Source: Symbiodinium natans (Eukaryota; Sar; Dinophyceae; Suessiales; Symbiodiniaceae). From it: a stretch of 64,000 bases of DNA. The translations under genes and the position numbers were made by a program. The notes under the pieces were generated by a model. It was not told where the DNA came from. It was given only the letters and a program-made list of their open reading frames with translations, and did not search any database. Position 1 is the first letter of the stretch. Every line of letters begins with the position of its first letter. Below are positions 54,687-60,885 of this stretch, one piece after another. The DNA lies in the NCBI GenBank assembly GCA_905221605.1, contig CAJNDS010001724.1, positions 635,416 through 699,415 of the forward strand. The letters run 5' to 3'.

Positions 54687-55311
54687 AGCAGTTCAAGGTG
54701 GAGGGGTTAGGGTTTAGGCTCAGGAGGTTTAAAATGCAAAGTCCCTGAAAAAGAGTCATGTCGGCGAAAAAGGGGTCTTGAGGCTTAGGGGTTGGGGTGC
54801 TTTGGGGTTAAACTGGGAATCAGAGCTTTCCGACTAGAAGGTTTGGGGTTTAGGGTTTAGGGTTTAGGGTTTAGGAAGAACCATGGGAGTGTACGACCAA
54901 AGACCCAAGAAGCCGATGAGGGCCCGAAAGTGTGCAGAGATGATATTGTACGGATAGGGTCTAGGGTTCAGGGTTTAGGGTTGCCTTGTAGGGCTCAGGG
55001 TTTTTTCCGTGTTCGATGCCCGAAACCCTATATACGGTAGTTCAGGGGGCGGAAGAATAGCAAATAGTATTTGCTTATGATCCCTGTATACTTCTACTAC
55101 AAGAACCTCCACAACCCTATTTTAATTATTAAGGCCACTATATATTAGAGGTTATCGGAGTGATCCCTGACGACCCAACAGCCGGTGCGCTCAGAATGGT
55201 ATGTTCACGCTCTTCCGCTGCTTCACCGAAGCGTGTGAAGACTACGACGGCAACCCACTGCCCGAGCAGATGTACATACTGCGCCTAGGCTGCATACGGC
55301 AGCCATGTCTG
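36661..55311 (+). CDS. Voltage-gated cation channel (six-transmembrane ion-transport domain), multi-exon, partial
   Basis: Exon model: 36661-36728, 37325-37371, 37750-37859 (S1), 38443-38519 (S2), 50881-50939 (start of S3), 53295-53385 (S5), 54273-54358 and 55195-55311 (pore). Phases agree at 36728/37325, 37371/37750, 37859/38443, 53385/54273 and 54358/55195. S1 reads VLVIAVNAIIIGVGADH, S2 AFFLVYLAECIVKMLWWG, S3 DFSWNLFDFGCLLVSAA, S5 GLLSGIRALSWAIVLLM. The pore region has FEEFSTVPAR and then NGMFTLFRCFTEACEDYDG, matching the pore of large protist voltage-gated channels. It would sit in a membrane and pass cations on depolarisation; ion selectivity is not assignable. The S4 voltage-sensor exon was not found and S6 lies beyond the last exon seen. 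Upstream exons may belong to the same gene. Donors are GT except GCCTGA after 54358. Two minus-strand genes lie inside its S2-S3 interval. Confidence 0.75.
36735..37324. repeat. Degenerate TTTAGGG, CCCTAAA group, unique DNA
   Basis: Drifted G-rich units (TTTAGGGA, ATTTAGG) fill 36745-36955, a family-A fragment (GAACCTCTAAGTAGG) lies at about 36980, CCCTAAA/CCCCAAA units at 37045-37105, and TTTAGGG units at 37175-37245. No further exon is seen. Confidence 0.65.
37325..37371 (+). CDS. Channel gene exon leading into S1
   Basis: A CCACTGCAG acceptor ends at 37324 and a GTATGT donor begins at 37372. In the phase set by the previous exon it reads APRLLFAEFLVEEPG. It ends in phase 1, which exactly fits an acceptor at 37749 for the S1 exon. 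Confidence 0.6.
37372..37749. repeat. CCCCTAAA / CCCCCAAA 8-bp array in intron
   Basis: From 37475 to 37735 the telomere-like unit has an 8-bp period (CCCCTAAA, CCCCCAAA, then CCCTAAAT and CCCTAAGT). The S1 exon begins 15 bp later. Confidence 0.92.
37750..37859 (+). CDS. Channel gene exon: S1 segment
   Basis: A CAAGTCCAG acceptor ends at 37749 and a GTCGTT donor begins at 37860. The hydrophobic helix is GIVLVIAVNAIIIGVGA, followed by DHPQFMMTWEVLE, where the Asn and the Glu that follows match conserved S1 and S1-S2 positions of voltage-gated channels. It ends in phase 0. Confidence 0.78.
37880..38442. repeat. TTTAGGG array, unique DNA, short CCCTAAA group
   Basis: TTTAGGG units fill 37880-37990. 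37995-38395 is unique without a supported exon. A short CCCTAAA group lies at 38400-38435, six bases before the S2 acceptor. Confidence 0.75.
38443..38519 (+). CDS. Channel gene exon: S2 segment
   Basis: An ACCCTTCAG acceptor ends at 38442 and a GTCTGA donor begins at 38520. The frame reads AFFLVYLAECIVKMLWWG then VRIYFCT. The Glu in the helix and the basic residue three positions later match the conserved acidic and basic positions of S2. Confidence 0.78.
38530..38676. mobile_element. Short inverted-repeat element with internal direct repeats
   Basis: The ends CTATATTCCCCTT and AAGGGGAATATAG are inverted repeats. Inside, TGTTTATATAAAACCTAAGA occurs twice (about 38559 and 38608). It is AT-rich, about 147 bp, without coding capacity, and sits just after the S2 exon. 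Confidence 0.6.
38677..39420. other. Unique intronic DNA with short telomere-like group
   Basis: CCCTAAA/CCCCAAA units lie at 38788-38836. The island 38845-38889 (VFFGKPDGLVTPPV, between CACTTAG and GTTGAT) enters in the phase left by the S2 exon and may be the next channel exon, but its exit phase does not fit the S3 exon. The rest is AT-rich and without a supported gene. Confidence 0.45.
39837..40060. repeat. Tandem duplication of about 113 bp at the 3' end of the transposase-protease gene
   Basis: CTCAGGTTTCTTTGGCGCGG... at 39838 recurs at 39951 with few changes, both ending in GAGATACTGAGCGAATTCC. In the minus strand each copy encodes EFAQYLKEMLKANK...IQAEKGSEAS followed by a stop. The annotated C-terminus at 40005 lies in another frame within the right copy. 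Confidence 0.85.
40005..44335 (-). CDS. Pogo/CENP-B-like DDE transposase with C-terminal Ulp1-like (C48) cysteine protease
   Basis: Two minus-strand frames, 44335-42770 and 42818-40005, differ in phase and are probably joined by a short intron. Near the N-terminus QYGLTKFF (44170-44147) fits the PCNA-binding PIP box. A CENP-B-type helix-turn-helix follows (GAGRKVPYPEVLATLSQWL at 43663). The catalytic domain has SDQVPLW (Asp at 43168), VWQRDCF (Asp at 42473) and TSKLQITDSDFAKEFK (Asp at 42365): DD35D spacing and a TSxLQxxD motif as in pogo/Tigger. A Lys/Ala-rich basic linker follows (second frame about 406-475). The second frame then has HWTLLVA (His670), LYDSL (Asp693), Gln728/Gln730 and FCGFYVLAW (Cys735), the His-Asp-Gln-Cys order of Ulp1/SENP proteases. 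CQNCRWQTGCPQC near the C-terminus could bind zinc. No ATG opens the first frame, so a 5' exon or decay is likely. About 1,400 codons in total. Confidence 0.72.
42818..42950 (-). other. Frame junction with a direct repeat in the transposase-protease gene
   Basis: The two frames overlap at 42770-42818. On the minus strand CAGGCACAGTCAGAAGGG (about 42945) recurs as CAGGCACAGTCAGAAAGG about 100 bp further on. An intron from a GT at 42937 (GTCAGA) or a GC donor within AAAGCAGAG to the acceptor GACGTCAG ending at 42819 would have a length that restores the frame (119 or 56 nt). A frameshifted duplication is the alternative. Confidence 0.55.
44400..46232. repeat. 248-bp GC-rich satellite, eight copies
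   Basis: The word CAATARTGGGACTGATTCGG starts at 44419, 44641, 44889, 45137, 45385, 45633, 45882 and 46130: one 222-bp unit, then 248-bp units with one 249. The first unit lacks a segment of about 26 bp containing CCGGCAAGGGGG. Each unit carries the palindromes TTCCGGAA and GGAATTCC and a near-palindrome GGTTTCCTTTAAGGAAACC. Copies are over 95% alike by eye. Frames of 83 and 101 codons on both strands follow the repeat and are not considered genes. Confidence 0.96.
46336..49803 (-). CDS. Twelve-exon gene of unknown function with N-terminal CxxC...CxxC finger
   Basis: Minus-strand exons: 49803-48815 (ATG), 48701-48653 (tentative), 48587-48499, 48310-48227, 48096-48027, 47862-47792, 47567-47514, 47387-47304, 47140-47048, 46964-46857, 46618-46527 and 46426-46336 (TGA). 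Phases agree at most junctions. The product is about 620 residues. Exon 1 has a Pro-rich start, a zinc-finger-like C64-C67/C87-C90 pair with spacing 19 (CPQC, CVEC), and a Glu/Gln-rich coiled coil at about 170-290. Exon 4 is hydrophobic (AHIFVLSFVFGVAFKMYKFL) and could be a membrane or buried helix. Later exons include DSWDALRHLTQVFYEFD, SQILFDMFLRVRNSL and EATLSNLLRPEVAKLFF. No family is recognised. Donors are GT, GC (GCAAGC, GCAGCC, GCAAAC) and GA (GAAGGG, GACAAA); ten of eleven acceptors read CTNAG. It lies in the CTNAG island inside the channel gene. Confidence 0.78.
46435..46525. repeat. TTTAGGG array in the last intron of the minus-strand gene
   Basis: TTTAGGG units with two GGGCTTAGGG variants. 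In the sense of the minus-strand gene it is CCCTAAA and lies before the last exon. Confidence 0.92.
46625..46850. repeat. TTTAGGG array with head-to-head switch to CCCTAAA
   Basis: TTTAGGG units (46625-46772), including TTTAATTAGGG variants, turn directly into CCCTAAA units at about 46773; the junction reads TTTAGGGTCCCTAAA. The whole intron between two minus-strand exons is thus an inverted telomere-like repeat. Confidence 0.94.
47155..47275. other. AT-rich intron segment
   Basis: A TATAGTATAATTAATATGAT-like stretch with TTAATTAA words lies between two exons of the minus-strand gene. It has no CTNAG and contrasts with the flanking exons. Confidence 0.6.
47590..47790. repeat. CCCTAAA array with AATTAA insertions
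   Basis: CCCTAAA units are regularly interrupted by TTAA/AATTAA, giving CCCTAATTAAACCCTAAA. The same variant recurs at 48325-48480 and 46690-46800 but not outside the CTNAG island, so this sub-type seems local to it. Confidence 0.9.
48105..48480. repeat. TTTAGGG group and CCCTAATTAAACCC arrays around exon 4
   Basis: G-rich units fill 48105-48205 and C-rich units with AATTAA insertions fill 48325-48480, on either side of the exon at 48227-48310. Confidence 0.85.
48720..48785. repeat. Duplicated CTCTCTCAGGAGACAG motif
   Basis: GGTCTCTCTCAGGAGACAGT (48731) recurs as AGTCTCTCTCAGGAGACAGA (48761), 30 bp apart. Each contains CTCAG and a short palindrome-like TCTC...GAGA. It lies in the first intron of the minus-strand gene. 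Confidence 0.8.
48815..49803 (-). CDS. First exon of the unknown-function gene
   Basis: An ATG at 49803 (context AGCCATGTCC) opens a frame of 329 codons, MSFPPLKASSQAPPQSSAQP onward, to a GC donor at 48814 (GCACCA). A stop follows at 48807 if unspliced. The finger CPQC (64-67) and CVEC (87-90) sits after a Pro-rich stretch. SGLSPEEQAQLKKLLAKMG lies near the end. A GC donor at 48832 is an alternative that fits the tentative second exon. Confidence 0.78.
49804..50525. promoter_or_regulatory. Upstream region of the minus-strand gene
   Basis: This CTNAG-rich stretch precedes the ATG at 49803 and should contain its promoter and leader. No TATA box or other element can be assigned. A minus frame at 49703-49921 overlaps it in another phase. 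It contains repeated words (CTCTGTCTCAGTCCTAGATG and CTCCTGTCTCAGTGCCTAAA at about 49899 and 49926) and a C run at 50379-50387. The call is positional only. Confidence 0.3.
50527..50668. repeat. 10-bp palindromic AGTACTACTT / AGTACTACGA minisatellite
   Basis: About four AGTACTACGA-type units are followed by about five AGTACTACTT units; the core AGTACT is self-complementary. It marks the right edge of the CTNAG island. Confidence 0.93.
50778..50880. repeat. 21-base G run and CCCTAAA group before the S3 exon
   Basis: G50778-50798 is followed by CACACTAAAGAGGGTGCAAC, which matches the reverse complement of GTTGCACCCGCTTTAGTATC-like sequence at 39421, so a dispersed element may be split here. 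CCCTAAA units run 50825-50872 up to the S3 acceptor. Confidence 0.75.
50881..50939 (+). CDS. Channel gene exon: start of S3
   Basis: A CTAGCTGCAG acceptor ends at 50880 and a GTGGCT donor begins at 50940. In the two-base-in frame it encodes 19 residues including DFSWNLFDFGCLLVSAA. Trp-Asn-x-Phe-Asp is the hallmark start of S3 in voltage-gated channels. Its entry phase does not match the S2 exon, so at least one exon between them is missing from the model. Confidence 0.72.
50940..51968. other. G-rich repeats then unique DNA
   Basis: Drifted TTTAGGG units lie at 50960-51075. 51100-51660 is unique; the S4 exon may lie in this interval, but no Arg-x-x-Arg pattern was recognised. A minus frame at 51670-51906 and a plus island (51723-51769) compete without decisive evidence. 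Confidence 0.4.
51969..52562 (-). CDS. Hypothetical protein, single open frame
   Basis: A minus-strand ATG at 52562 opens a 197-codon frame starting MSTKKPTLVAVSSMTSEAS; the frame itself extends upstream to 52592. It contains DVVYFGAELCANQGFKTFF and RSRAYLSS-like segments (actual text RWSRAYLSSEACFQLVWA) with a normal amino acid mix, so it is not a repeat artefact until its last 15 codons, which cross TTTAGGG units. No family is recognised and no introns are evident. It lies opposite to the channel gene within its S3-S5 interval. Confidence 0.42.
   Translation of the reverse strand: MSTKKPTLVAVSSMTSEASITARGLEHLESHDSNQAEESCQPEHLPEDVVYFGAELCANQGFKTFFEDSLRGMNSRFLLPDTEHALTSSPKASSLNPNLRPSQHMKKYEKLGFHMVAIMSRLPDQASKIRNRWSRAYLSSEACFQLVWAANIPFHKFGQALSAKNWHREAQNKKRQPQTLSCCGKPWTLKSTLNPKP
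52563..53294. other. Unique DNA and CCCTAAA array before the S5 exon
   Basis: 52610-52665 carries the D-type word TAGGCCCCCAAATAGTAGG also seen near 11788 and 27378. A possible micro-exon lies at 52931-52951 between CTACCAG and GTAAGT. CCCTAAA units fill 53228-53290 up to the acceptor. Confidence 0.5.
53295..53385 (+). CDS. Channel gene exon: S4-S5 linker and S5
   Basis: An ACCCTCAG acceptor ends at 53294 and a GTAAGG donor begins at 53386. The frame reads QKELKLMAMGLLSGIRA then LSWAIVLLMATWG. The amphipathic linker and hydrophobic S5 helix match the layout of voltage-gated channels. It ends in phase 1, which the next exon completes to a Tyr codon. Confidence 0.72.
53400..53520. repeat. TTTAGGG array after the S5 exon
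   Basis: TTTAGGG units with TTTTAGGG variants begin about 15 bp after the donor at 53386. Confidence 0.92.
53612..53709. mobile_element. Element C, second full copy
   Basis: The left end GATGCTCCCCCTTGTACTA and the right end GTATAAGGGGGAACATCCC are inverted repeats, 98 bp apart end to end, matching the copy at 34968-35068. Confidence 0.65.
54061..54250. mobile_element. Element A copy followed by a compact element B copy
   Basis: 54061-54174 has the ends CTACTTGGAGGTTCATGGGC and CCATGAACCCTCCATGCAG-like sequence. 54203-54250 is a short palindrome beginning GGGTAGTTACATGGTCCC and ending GGGCCCATACTTCAG. Two families lie back to back in the intron before a pore exon. Confidence 0.6.
54273..54358 (+). 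CDS. Channel gene exon: pore region, first part
   Basis: An ATCCTACGAG acceptor ends at 54272. The two-base entry completes the Tyr codon from the S5 exon. It reads KVVIYTISIITKVLYGEH then FEEFSTVPAR and ends at a GC donor (GCCTGA). FxxVPxA-like sequence before the pore helix is typical of protist channels. Confidence 0.7.
54395..54960. repeat. TTTAGGG units and a 31-base G run
   Basis: GGGCTTAGGG/TTTAGGG units fill 54395-54530 and 54840-54875. G54655-54685 is the longest homopolymer in the window. No gene. Confidence 0.9.
55195..55311 (+). CDS. Channel gene exon: pore helix and selectivity region
   Basis: A GTGCGCTCAG acceptor ends at 55194 and a GTAAGA donor begins at 55312. The exon is exactly 39 codons in phase 0: NGMFTLFRCFTEACEDYDG then NPLPEQMYILRLGCIRQPCL. 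MFTLFRCFT is a pore-helix-like motif followed by an acidic stretch, as in Ca2+/Na+-type pores. The S6 helix should follow in a later exon that I did not find. Confidence 0.75.
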
Positions 55312-55690
55312 GTAAGACGTTCCACCTTTGCCAGATAACCCGATAGCCCTAGACCCCATATGATGTAGGGTTTCTATTTCTTGTACCCCCAAAACGACAC
55401 CCAATATTGACACTCACCAATTTTAGAAAGGAACATTATATACACTCACCAATAGCAGTAGTATAAACCCTACTTCATATAAGGTTATACCTAAACCCTA
55501 AACCTTAAACCCTAAGCCCTAAACCCTAAACGCGTGCGGATGTGTGGGAAGTAGGGTCTCCTGTTTCAGGTGCCCGTCAATCATATACATACATACATAT
55601 ATATATATATATAGATTCATTGATTTATATATATATATATATATGTACGAGGAACCTTCCTGTATTATGTGACCATGCGTCTTTTCTGAA
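55312..55690. other. Intronic DNA with element G copy and AT tract
   Basis: The element G copy lies at 55374-55480. CCCTAAA units lie at 55490-55530, the last telomere-like repeats in the window. TA/ATAC repeats lie at 55583-55645. Confidence 0.7.
55374..55480 (-). mobile_element. Dispersed element G, copy 2 (inverted relative to copy 1)
   Basis: The reverse complement contains GGGTTTATACTACTGCTA, TTGGTGAGTG and TCAATATTGGGTGTC, aligning along about 100 bp with 30521-30615. Confidence 0.6.
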
Positions 55691-55694
55691 CTTT

Positions 55695-57235
55695 CAAACG
55701 GGGGTTCGAATAGTTTGAATGGTTTGGGGGCCCGGCCTGGGGTCCCCAAACTATTCGAACTATTCGAACTATTCTAAACTATTCGAACTATTCGAACCAG
55801 AGGGGTTCGAATAGTTCGAATAGTTTGGGGGCATGGCCTGGTGCCCCAAACTATTCGAACTATTCGAACCAGATGGGTTCGAATAGTTTGGGGGCCCGGC
55901 CTGGGGCCCCCAAACTATTCGAACTATTCGAACTATTCGAAACTATTCGAACTATTCGAACCAGAGGGGTTCGAATAGTTCGAATAGTTTGGGGGCCCGG
56001 CCTGGTGCCCTAAACTATTCGAACTATTCGAACTATTCGAACCGAGGGCTGGTGCCCCAAACTATTCGAACTATTCGAACTATTCGAACCAGGGGGGTTC
56101 GAATAGTTCGAATAGTTTCGAATAGTTCGAATAGTTTGGGGCGTGCCCGGGGAGACCAGTTTGGGAGGAAGGGGGTTCGAATAGTTCGAATAGTGTGGGG
56201 GCCCCAGGCCGGGCCCCCAAACTATTCGAACTATTCGAACTATTCGAAACTATTCGAACTATTCGAACCCCCCTGGTTCGAATAGTTCGAATAGTTCGAA
56301 TAGTTTGGGGGGTCCCCGGGGAGACCAGTTTGGGAGGAAGGGGGTTCGAATAGTTCGAATAGTGTGGGGGCCCCAGGCCGGGCCCCCAAACTATTCGAAC
56401 TATTCGAACTATTCGAAACTATTCGAACTATTCGAACCAGGGGGGTTCGAATAGTTCGAATAGTTTGGGCGCGAGGGCTGGTGCCCCAAACTATTCGAAC
56501 TATTCGAACTATTCGAACCAGGGGGGTTCGAATAGTTCGAATAGTTTCGAATAGTTCGAATAGTTTGGGGGGTCCCCGGGGGGACCAGTTTGGGAGGAAG
56601 GGGGGTTCGAATAGTTCGAATAGTGTGGGGGCCCCAGGCCGGGCCCCCTAAACTATTCGAACTATTCGAAACTATTCGAACTATTCGAACCAGGGGGGTT
56701 CGAATAGTTCGAATAGTTTGGGCGCGAGGGCTGGTGCCCCAAACTATTCGAACTATTCGAACTATTCGAACCAGGGGGGTTCGAATAGTTCGAATAGCTT
56801 CGAATAGTTCGAATAGTTCGAATAGTTTGGGGGGTCCCCGGGGGGACCAGTTTGGGAGGAAGGGGGGTTCGAATAGTTCGAATAGTGTGGGGGCCCCAGG
56901 CCGGGCTCCCAAACTATTCGAACTATTCGAACTATTCGAAACTATTCGTACTATTCGAACCAGGGGGGTTCGAATAGTTCGAATAGTTTGGGCGCGAGGG
57001 CTGGTGCCCCAAACTATTCGAACTATTCGAACTATTCGAACCAGGGGGGTTCGAATAGTTCGAATAGTTTGGGGGCGAGGGCTGGTGCCCCAAACTATTC
57101 GAACTATTCGAACTATTCGAACCAGGGGGGTTCGAATAGTTCGAATAGTTTCGAATAGTTCGAATAGTTCGAATAGTTTGGGGGGGGCCCGGGGAGACCA
57201 GTTTGGGAGGAAGGGGGGTTCGCGCCGGCCTGGGG
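55695..57235. repeat. TTCGAATAG hairpin satellite
   Basis: The 9-bp unit GTTCGAATA and its complement alternate in blocks: CCAAACTATTCGAACTATTC..., a short GGGG spacer, then GGTTCGAATAGTTCGAATAG...TTTGGGG. Each block pair can fold into a long stem, and the unit core TTCGAA is itself palindromic. Spacer words GCCCGGCCTGG and GGGGAGACCAGTTTGGGAGG recur. Ser-Asn, Ile-Arg-Thr and Phe-Glu-Leu frames are artefacts. Confidence 0.95.
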
Positions 57236-57252
57236 CCCCCAAAATTCAAAAT

Positions 57253-58516
57253 TTGCCGGAATCCCCTTGGCACCCTGCAAAAGTCCCGCAAATACCGCAC
57301 AAAACGGGAACGGGTAGGAACAACTTTGCGGGTCGAAATTTGCCGGGATCCCCTTGGCACCCTGCAAAAGTCCCGCAAATACCACACAAAACGGGAACGG
57401 GTAGGAACAACTTTGCGGGTCGAAATTTGCCGGGATCCCCTTGGCACCCTGGAAAAGTCCCGCAAATACCACGCAAAACGGGAACGGGTAGGAACAACAT
57501 TTGCGGGTCGAAATTTGCCGGGATCCCCTTGGCACCCTGCAAAAGTCCCGCAAATACCACACAAAACGGGAATGGGTAGGAACACCTTGGCGGGTCGAAA
57601 TTTGCCGGGATCCCCTTGGCGCCCTGCAAAAGTCCCGCAAATACCACACAAAACGGGAACGGGTAGGAATAACTTTGCGGGTCGAAATTTGCCGGGATCC
57701 CCTTGGCACCCTGCAAAAGTCCTACAAATACCACACGAAACGGGAACGGGTAGGAACAACTTTGCGGGTCGAAATTTGCCGGGATCCCCTTGGCACCCTG
57801 CAAAAGTCCCGCAAATACCACACAACACGGGAACGGGTAGGAACAACTTTGCGGGTCGAAATTTGCCGGGATCCCCTTGGCGCCCTGCAAAAGTCCCGCA
57901 AATATCACACAAAACGGGAACGGGTAGGAACAACTTTGCGGGTCGAAATTTGCCGGGATCCCCTTGGCACCCTGAAAAAGTCCTGCAAATGCCACACAAA
58001 ACGGGAACGGGTAGGAACAACTTGGCGGGTCGAAATTTGCCGGGATCCCCTTGGCGCCCTGCAAAAGTCCCGCAAATAACACACAAAACGGGAACGGGTA
58101 GGAACAACTTTGCGGGTCGAAATTTGCCGGGATCCCCTTGGCACCCTGGAAAAGTTCTTCAAGTACCGCACAAAATGGGAACAGGTAGGAACAACTTGGC
58201 AGGTCGAAATTTGCCGGGATCCCCTTGGCGCCCTGCAAAAGTCCTGCAAATACCACACAAAACGGGAACGGGTAGGAACAACATTTGCGGGTCGAAATTT
58301 GCCGGGATCCCCTTGGCGCCCTGAAAAAGTCCTGCAAATGCCACGCAAAACGGGAACGGGTAGGAACAACTTGGCGGGTCGAAATTTGCCGGGATCCCCT
58401 TGGCGCCCTGCAAAAGTCCCGCAAATATCACACAAAACGGGAACGGGTAGGAACAACTTTGCGGGTCGAAATTTGCCGGGATCCCCTTGGCACCCTGCAA
58501 AAGTCCTGCAAATGCC
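57253..58516. repeat. 87-bp tandem satellite, about 15 copies
   Basis: The word GCCGGGATCCCCTTGGC recurs at 57342, 57429, 57517, 57604, 57691, 57778 and onward every 87 bp (88 where ACATTTG replaces ACTTTG). Because 87 is 29 codons, several frames on both strands remain open for hundreds of codons. I treat these as repeat artefacts because both strands and more than one frame are open, but a repeat protein cannot be excluded without expression data. Confidence 0.95.
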
Positions 58517-58534
58517 GCACAAAACTGATGCCCC

Positions 58535-60885
58535 AAACTATTCGAACTATTCGAGCCAAGGGGGTTCGAATAGTTTGAAAAATTTCGAATAGTTCGAATA
58601 GTTCGAATAGTTTAGGGGGGTGGGGTGCCCGGGGAGACCAGTCTGGAAAGAAGGCTCGTGCTCGATTGGGAGAAGGCCCTGGCTCGTAATTTAGTATTGG
58701 GGGAAGGCCCGGGCTCGTAATTTAGTATTCGGGGCAGGTAATTTAGTATTGGGGGAAGGCCCGGGCTCGTTTTTTAGAATTCGGGGAAGGTCCGGGCTCG
58801 TAATTTAGTATTGAGAGAAGGCCCGGGCTCGTAATTTAAGATTGGGAGAAGGCCCGGGCTCGTAATTTAGTATTGGGAGTAGTTTGGGGCCCGGTCTGGG
58901 GCGCCCAAACTATTCAAACTATTCGAACTATTTGAAACTATTCGAACTATTCGAACCAAGTGGGTTCGAATAGTTCGAATAATTTCGAATAGTTCGAATA
59001 GTTCGAGTAGTTTGGGGGGGGCCCGGGGAGACCAGTCTGGAAAGGAGGGGAAGGCCCTGGCTCGTAATTTAGTATTGGGAGAAGGGCCTGGCTCGTAATT
59101 TAGTATTGGGGGAAGGCACGGGCTCGTAATTTAGTATTGGGGGAAGGTCCGGGCTCGTAATTTAGTATTGGGGGAAGGTCCGGGCTCGTCATTTAGTATT
59201 GGGAGAAGGCCCGGGCTCGTAATTTAGTATTGGGAGAAGGCCCGATTTAGGATTGGGAGGGGGGGTGTTCGAATAGTTTGGGGCGTGGCCTGGGGCGCCC
59301 AAACTATTCAAACTATTCGAACTATTCGAAACTATTCGAACTATTCGAACCAAGGGGGTTCGAATAGTTCGAATAATTTCGAATAGTTCGAATAGTTCGA
59401 ATTGTTTGGGGGGGGGGGGGCCGGGGAGACCAGTCTGGAAAGGAAGGGAAGGCTCGGGCTCGTAATTTAGTATTGGGCTAAGGCCCGGGCTCGTAATTTA
59501 GTATTGGGGGAAGGCCGGGCTCGTAATTGGAAGGCCCGGGCTCGTCATTTAATATTGGGAGAAGGCCCGGGCTCGTAATTTAGTATTGGGAGAAGGCCCG
59601 GGCTCGTAATTTAGTGTTGGGAGAAGGCCCGGCTCGTAATTTAGTATTGGGAGGGGGGTGTTCGAATAGTTTGAGGCCCGGCCTGGGGCGCCCAAACTAT
59701 TCGAACTATTCGAACTATTCGAACTATTCGAAATTATTCGAATTATTGGAACAATTTCGAATAGTTCGAATAGTTCGAATAGTTTGGGGGGGGGGCCGGG
59801 GAGACCAGTCTGGAAAGGAGGGGAAGGCCCTGGCTCGTAATTTAGTATTGGGAGAAGGGCCTGGCTCGTAATTTAGTATTGGGGGAAGGCACGGGCTCGT
59901 AATTTAGTATTGGGGGAAGGCACGGGCTCGTAATTTAGTGTTGGGGGAAGGTCCGGGCTCGTAATTTAGTATTGGGAGAAGGCTCGGGCTCGTAATTTAG
60001 TATTGGGGGAATGCCCGGGCTCGTAATTTAGTATTCTGAGAAGGCCCGGGCTCGTATTTAGTGTTGGGAGGGGGGGTGTTCGAATAGTTTGGGGCCTGGC
60101 CTGGGGCGCCCAAACTATTCAAACATTTGAACTATTCGAAACTATTCGAACTATTCGAACCAAGCGGGTTCGAATAGTTCGAATAATTTCGAATAGTTCG
60201 AATAGTTCGAATAGTTTGGGGGGGGGGCCCGGGGAAACCAGTCTGGAAAGGAAGGGAAGGCTCGGGCTCGTAATTTAGTATTGGGGGAAGGCCCGGGCTC
60301 GTAATTTAGTATTGGGGGAAGGCCGGGCTCGTAATTTAGTATTGGGGGAAGGCCCGGGCTCGTAATTTAGTATTGGGAGAAGGCCCGGGCTCGTAATTTA
60401 GTTCTGGGAGAAGGCCCGGGCTCATAATTTTCGAATAGTTTGGGGCCCGGCCTGGGGCGCCCAAACTATTCAAACTATTCGAACTATTCGAAAATTCGAA
60501 CCAAGGGGGTTCGAATAGTTCGAATAATTTCGAATAGTTCGAATAGTTTGGGGAGGGGGGGGCACGGGCAGACCAGTCTGGCAAGAAAAGAAGGCCCGAG
60601 CTCGTAATTTAGTATTGGCAGAAGGCCCGGGCTCGTAATTTAGTATTGGGGGAAGGCCCGGGCTCGTAATTTAGTATTGGGGGAAGGCCCGGGCTCGTAA
60701 TTTAGTATTGGGGGAAGGCCGGGCTCGTAATTTAATATTGGGGGAAGGTCCGGGCTCGTAATTTAGTATTGGGAGAAGGCCCGGGCTCGTAATTTAGTAT
60801 TGGGAGAAGGCCCGGGCTCGTAATTTAGTATTGGGAGAAGGCCCGGGCTCGTAATGTAGTATTGGGGGGAGGCCCAGACTCATAA
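58535..60885. repeat. Higher-order repeat: 31-bp arrays alternating with TTCGAATAG hairpin blocks
   Basis: The 31-bp unit (GGCCCGGGCTCGTAATTTAG plus TATTGGGAGAA) forms arrays of about 5-9 copies, for example at 60601, 60632 and 60663. Between them sit TTCGAATAG hairpin blocks at about 58540, 58905, 59270, 59665, 60080 and 60430, giving a composite period of about 365-415 bp. Each hairpin block is followed by GGGGAGACCAGTCTGG. Confidence 0.93.

Noticed and set aside
56409-58424. Open frames of 277-392 codons on both strands
   Set aside because: They run across the TTCGAATAG and 87-bp satellites, whose periods are multiples of three and lack stops; overlapping frames on both strands argue against genes.
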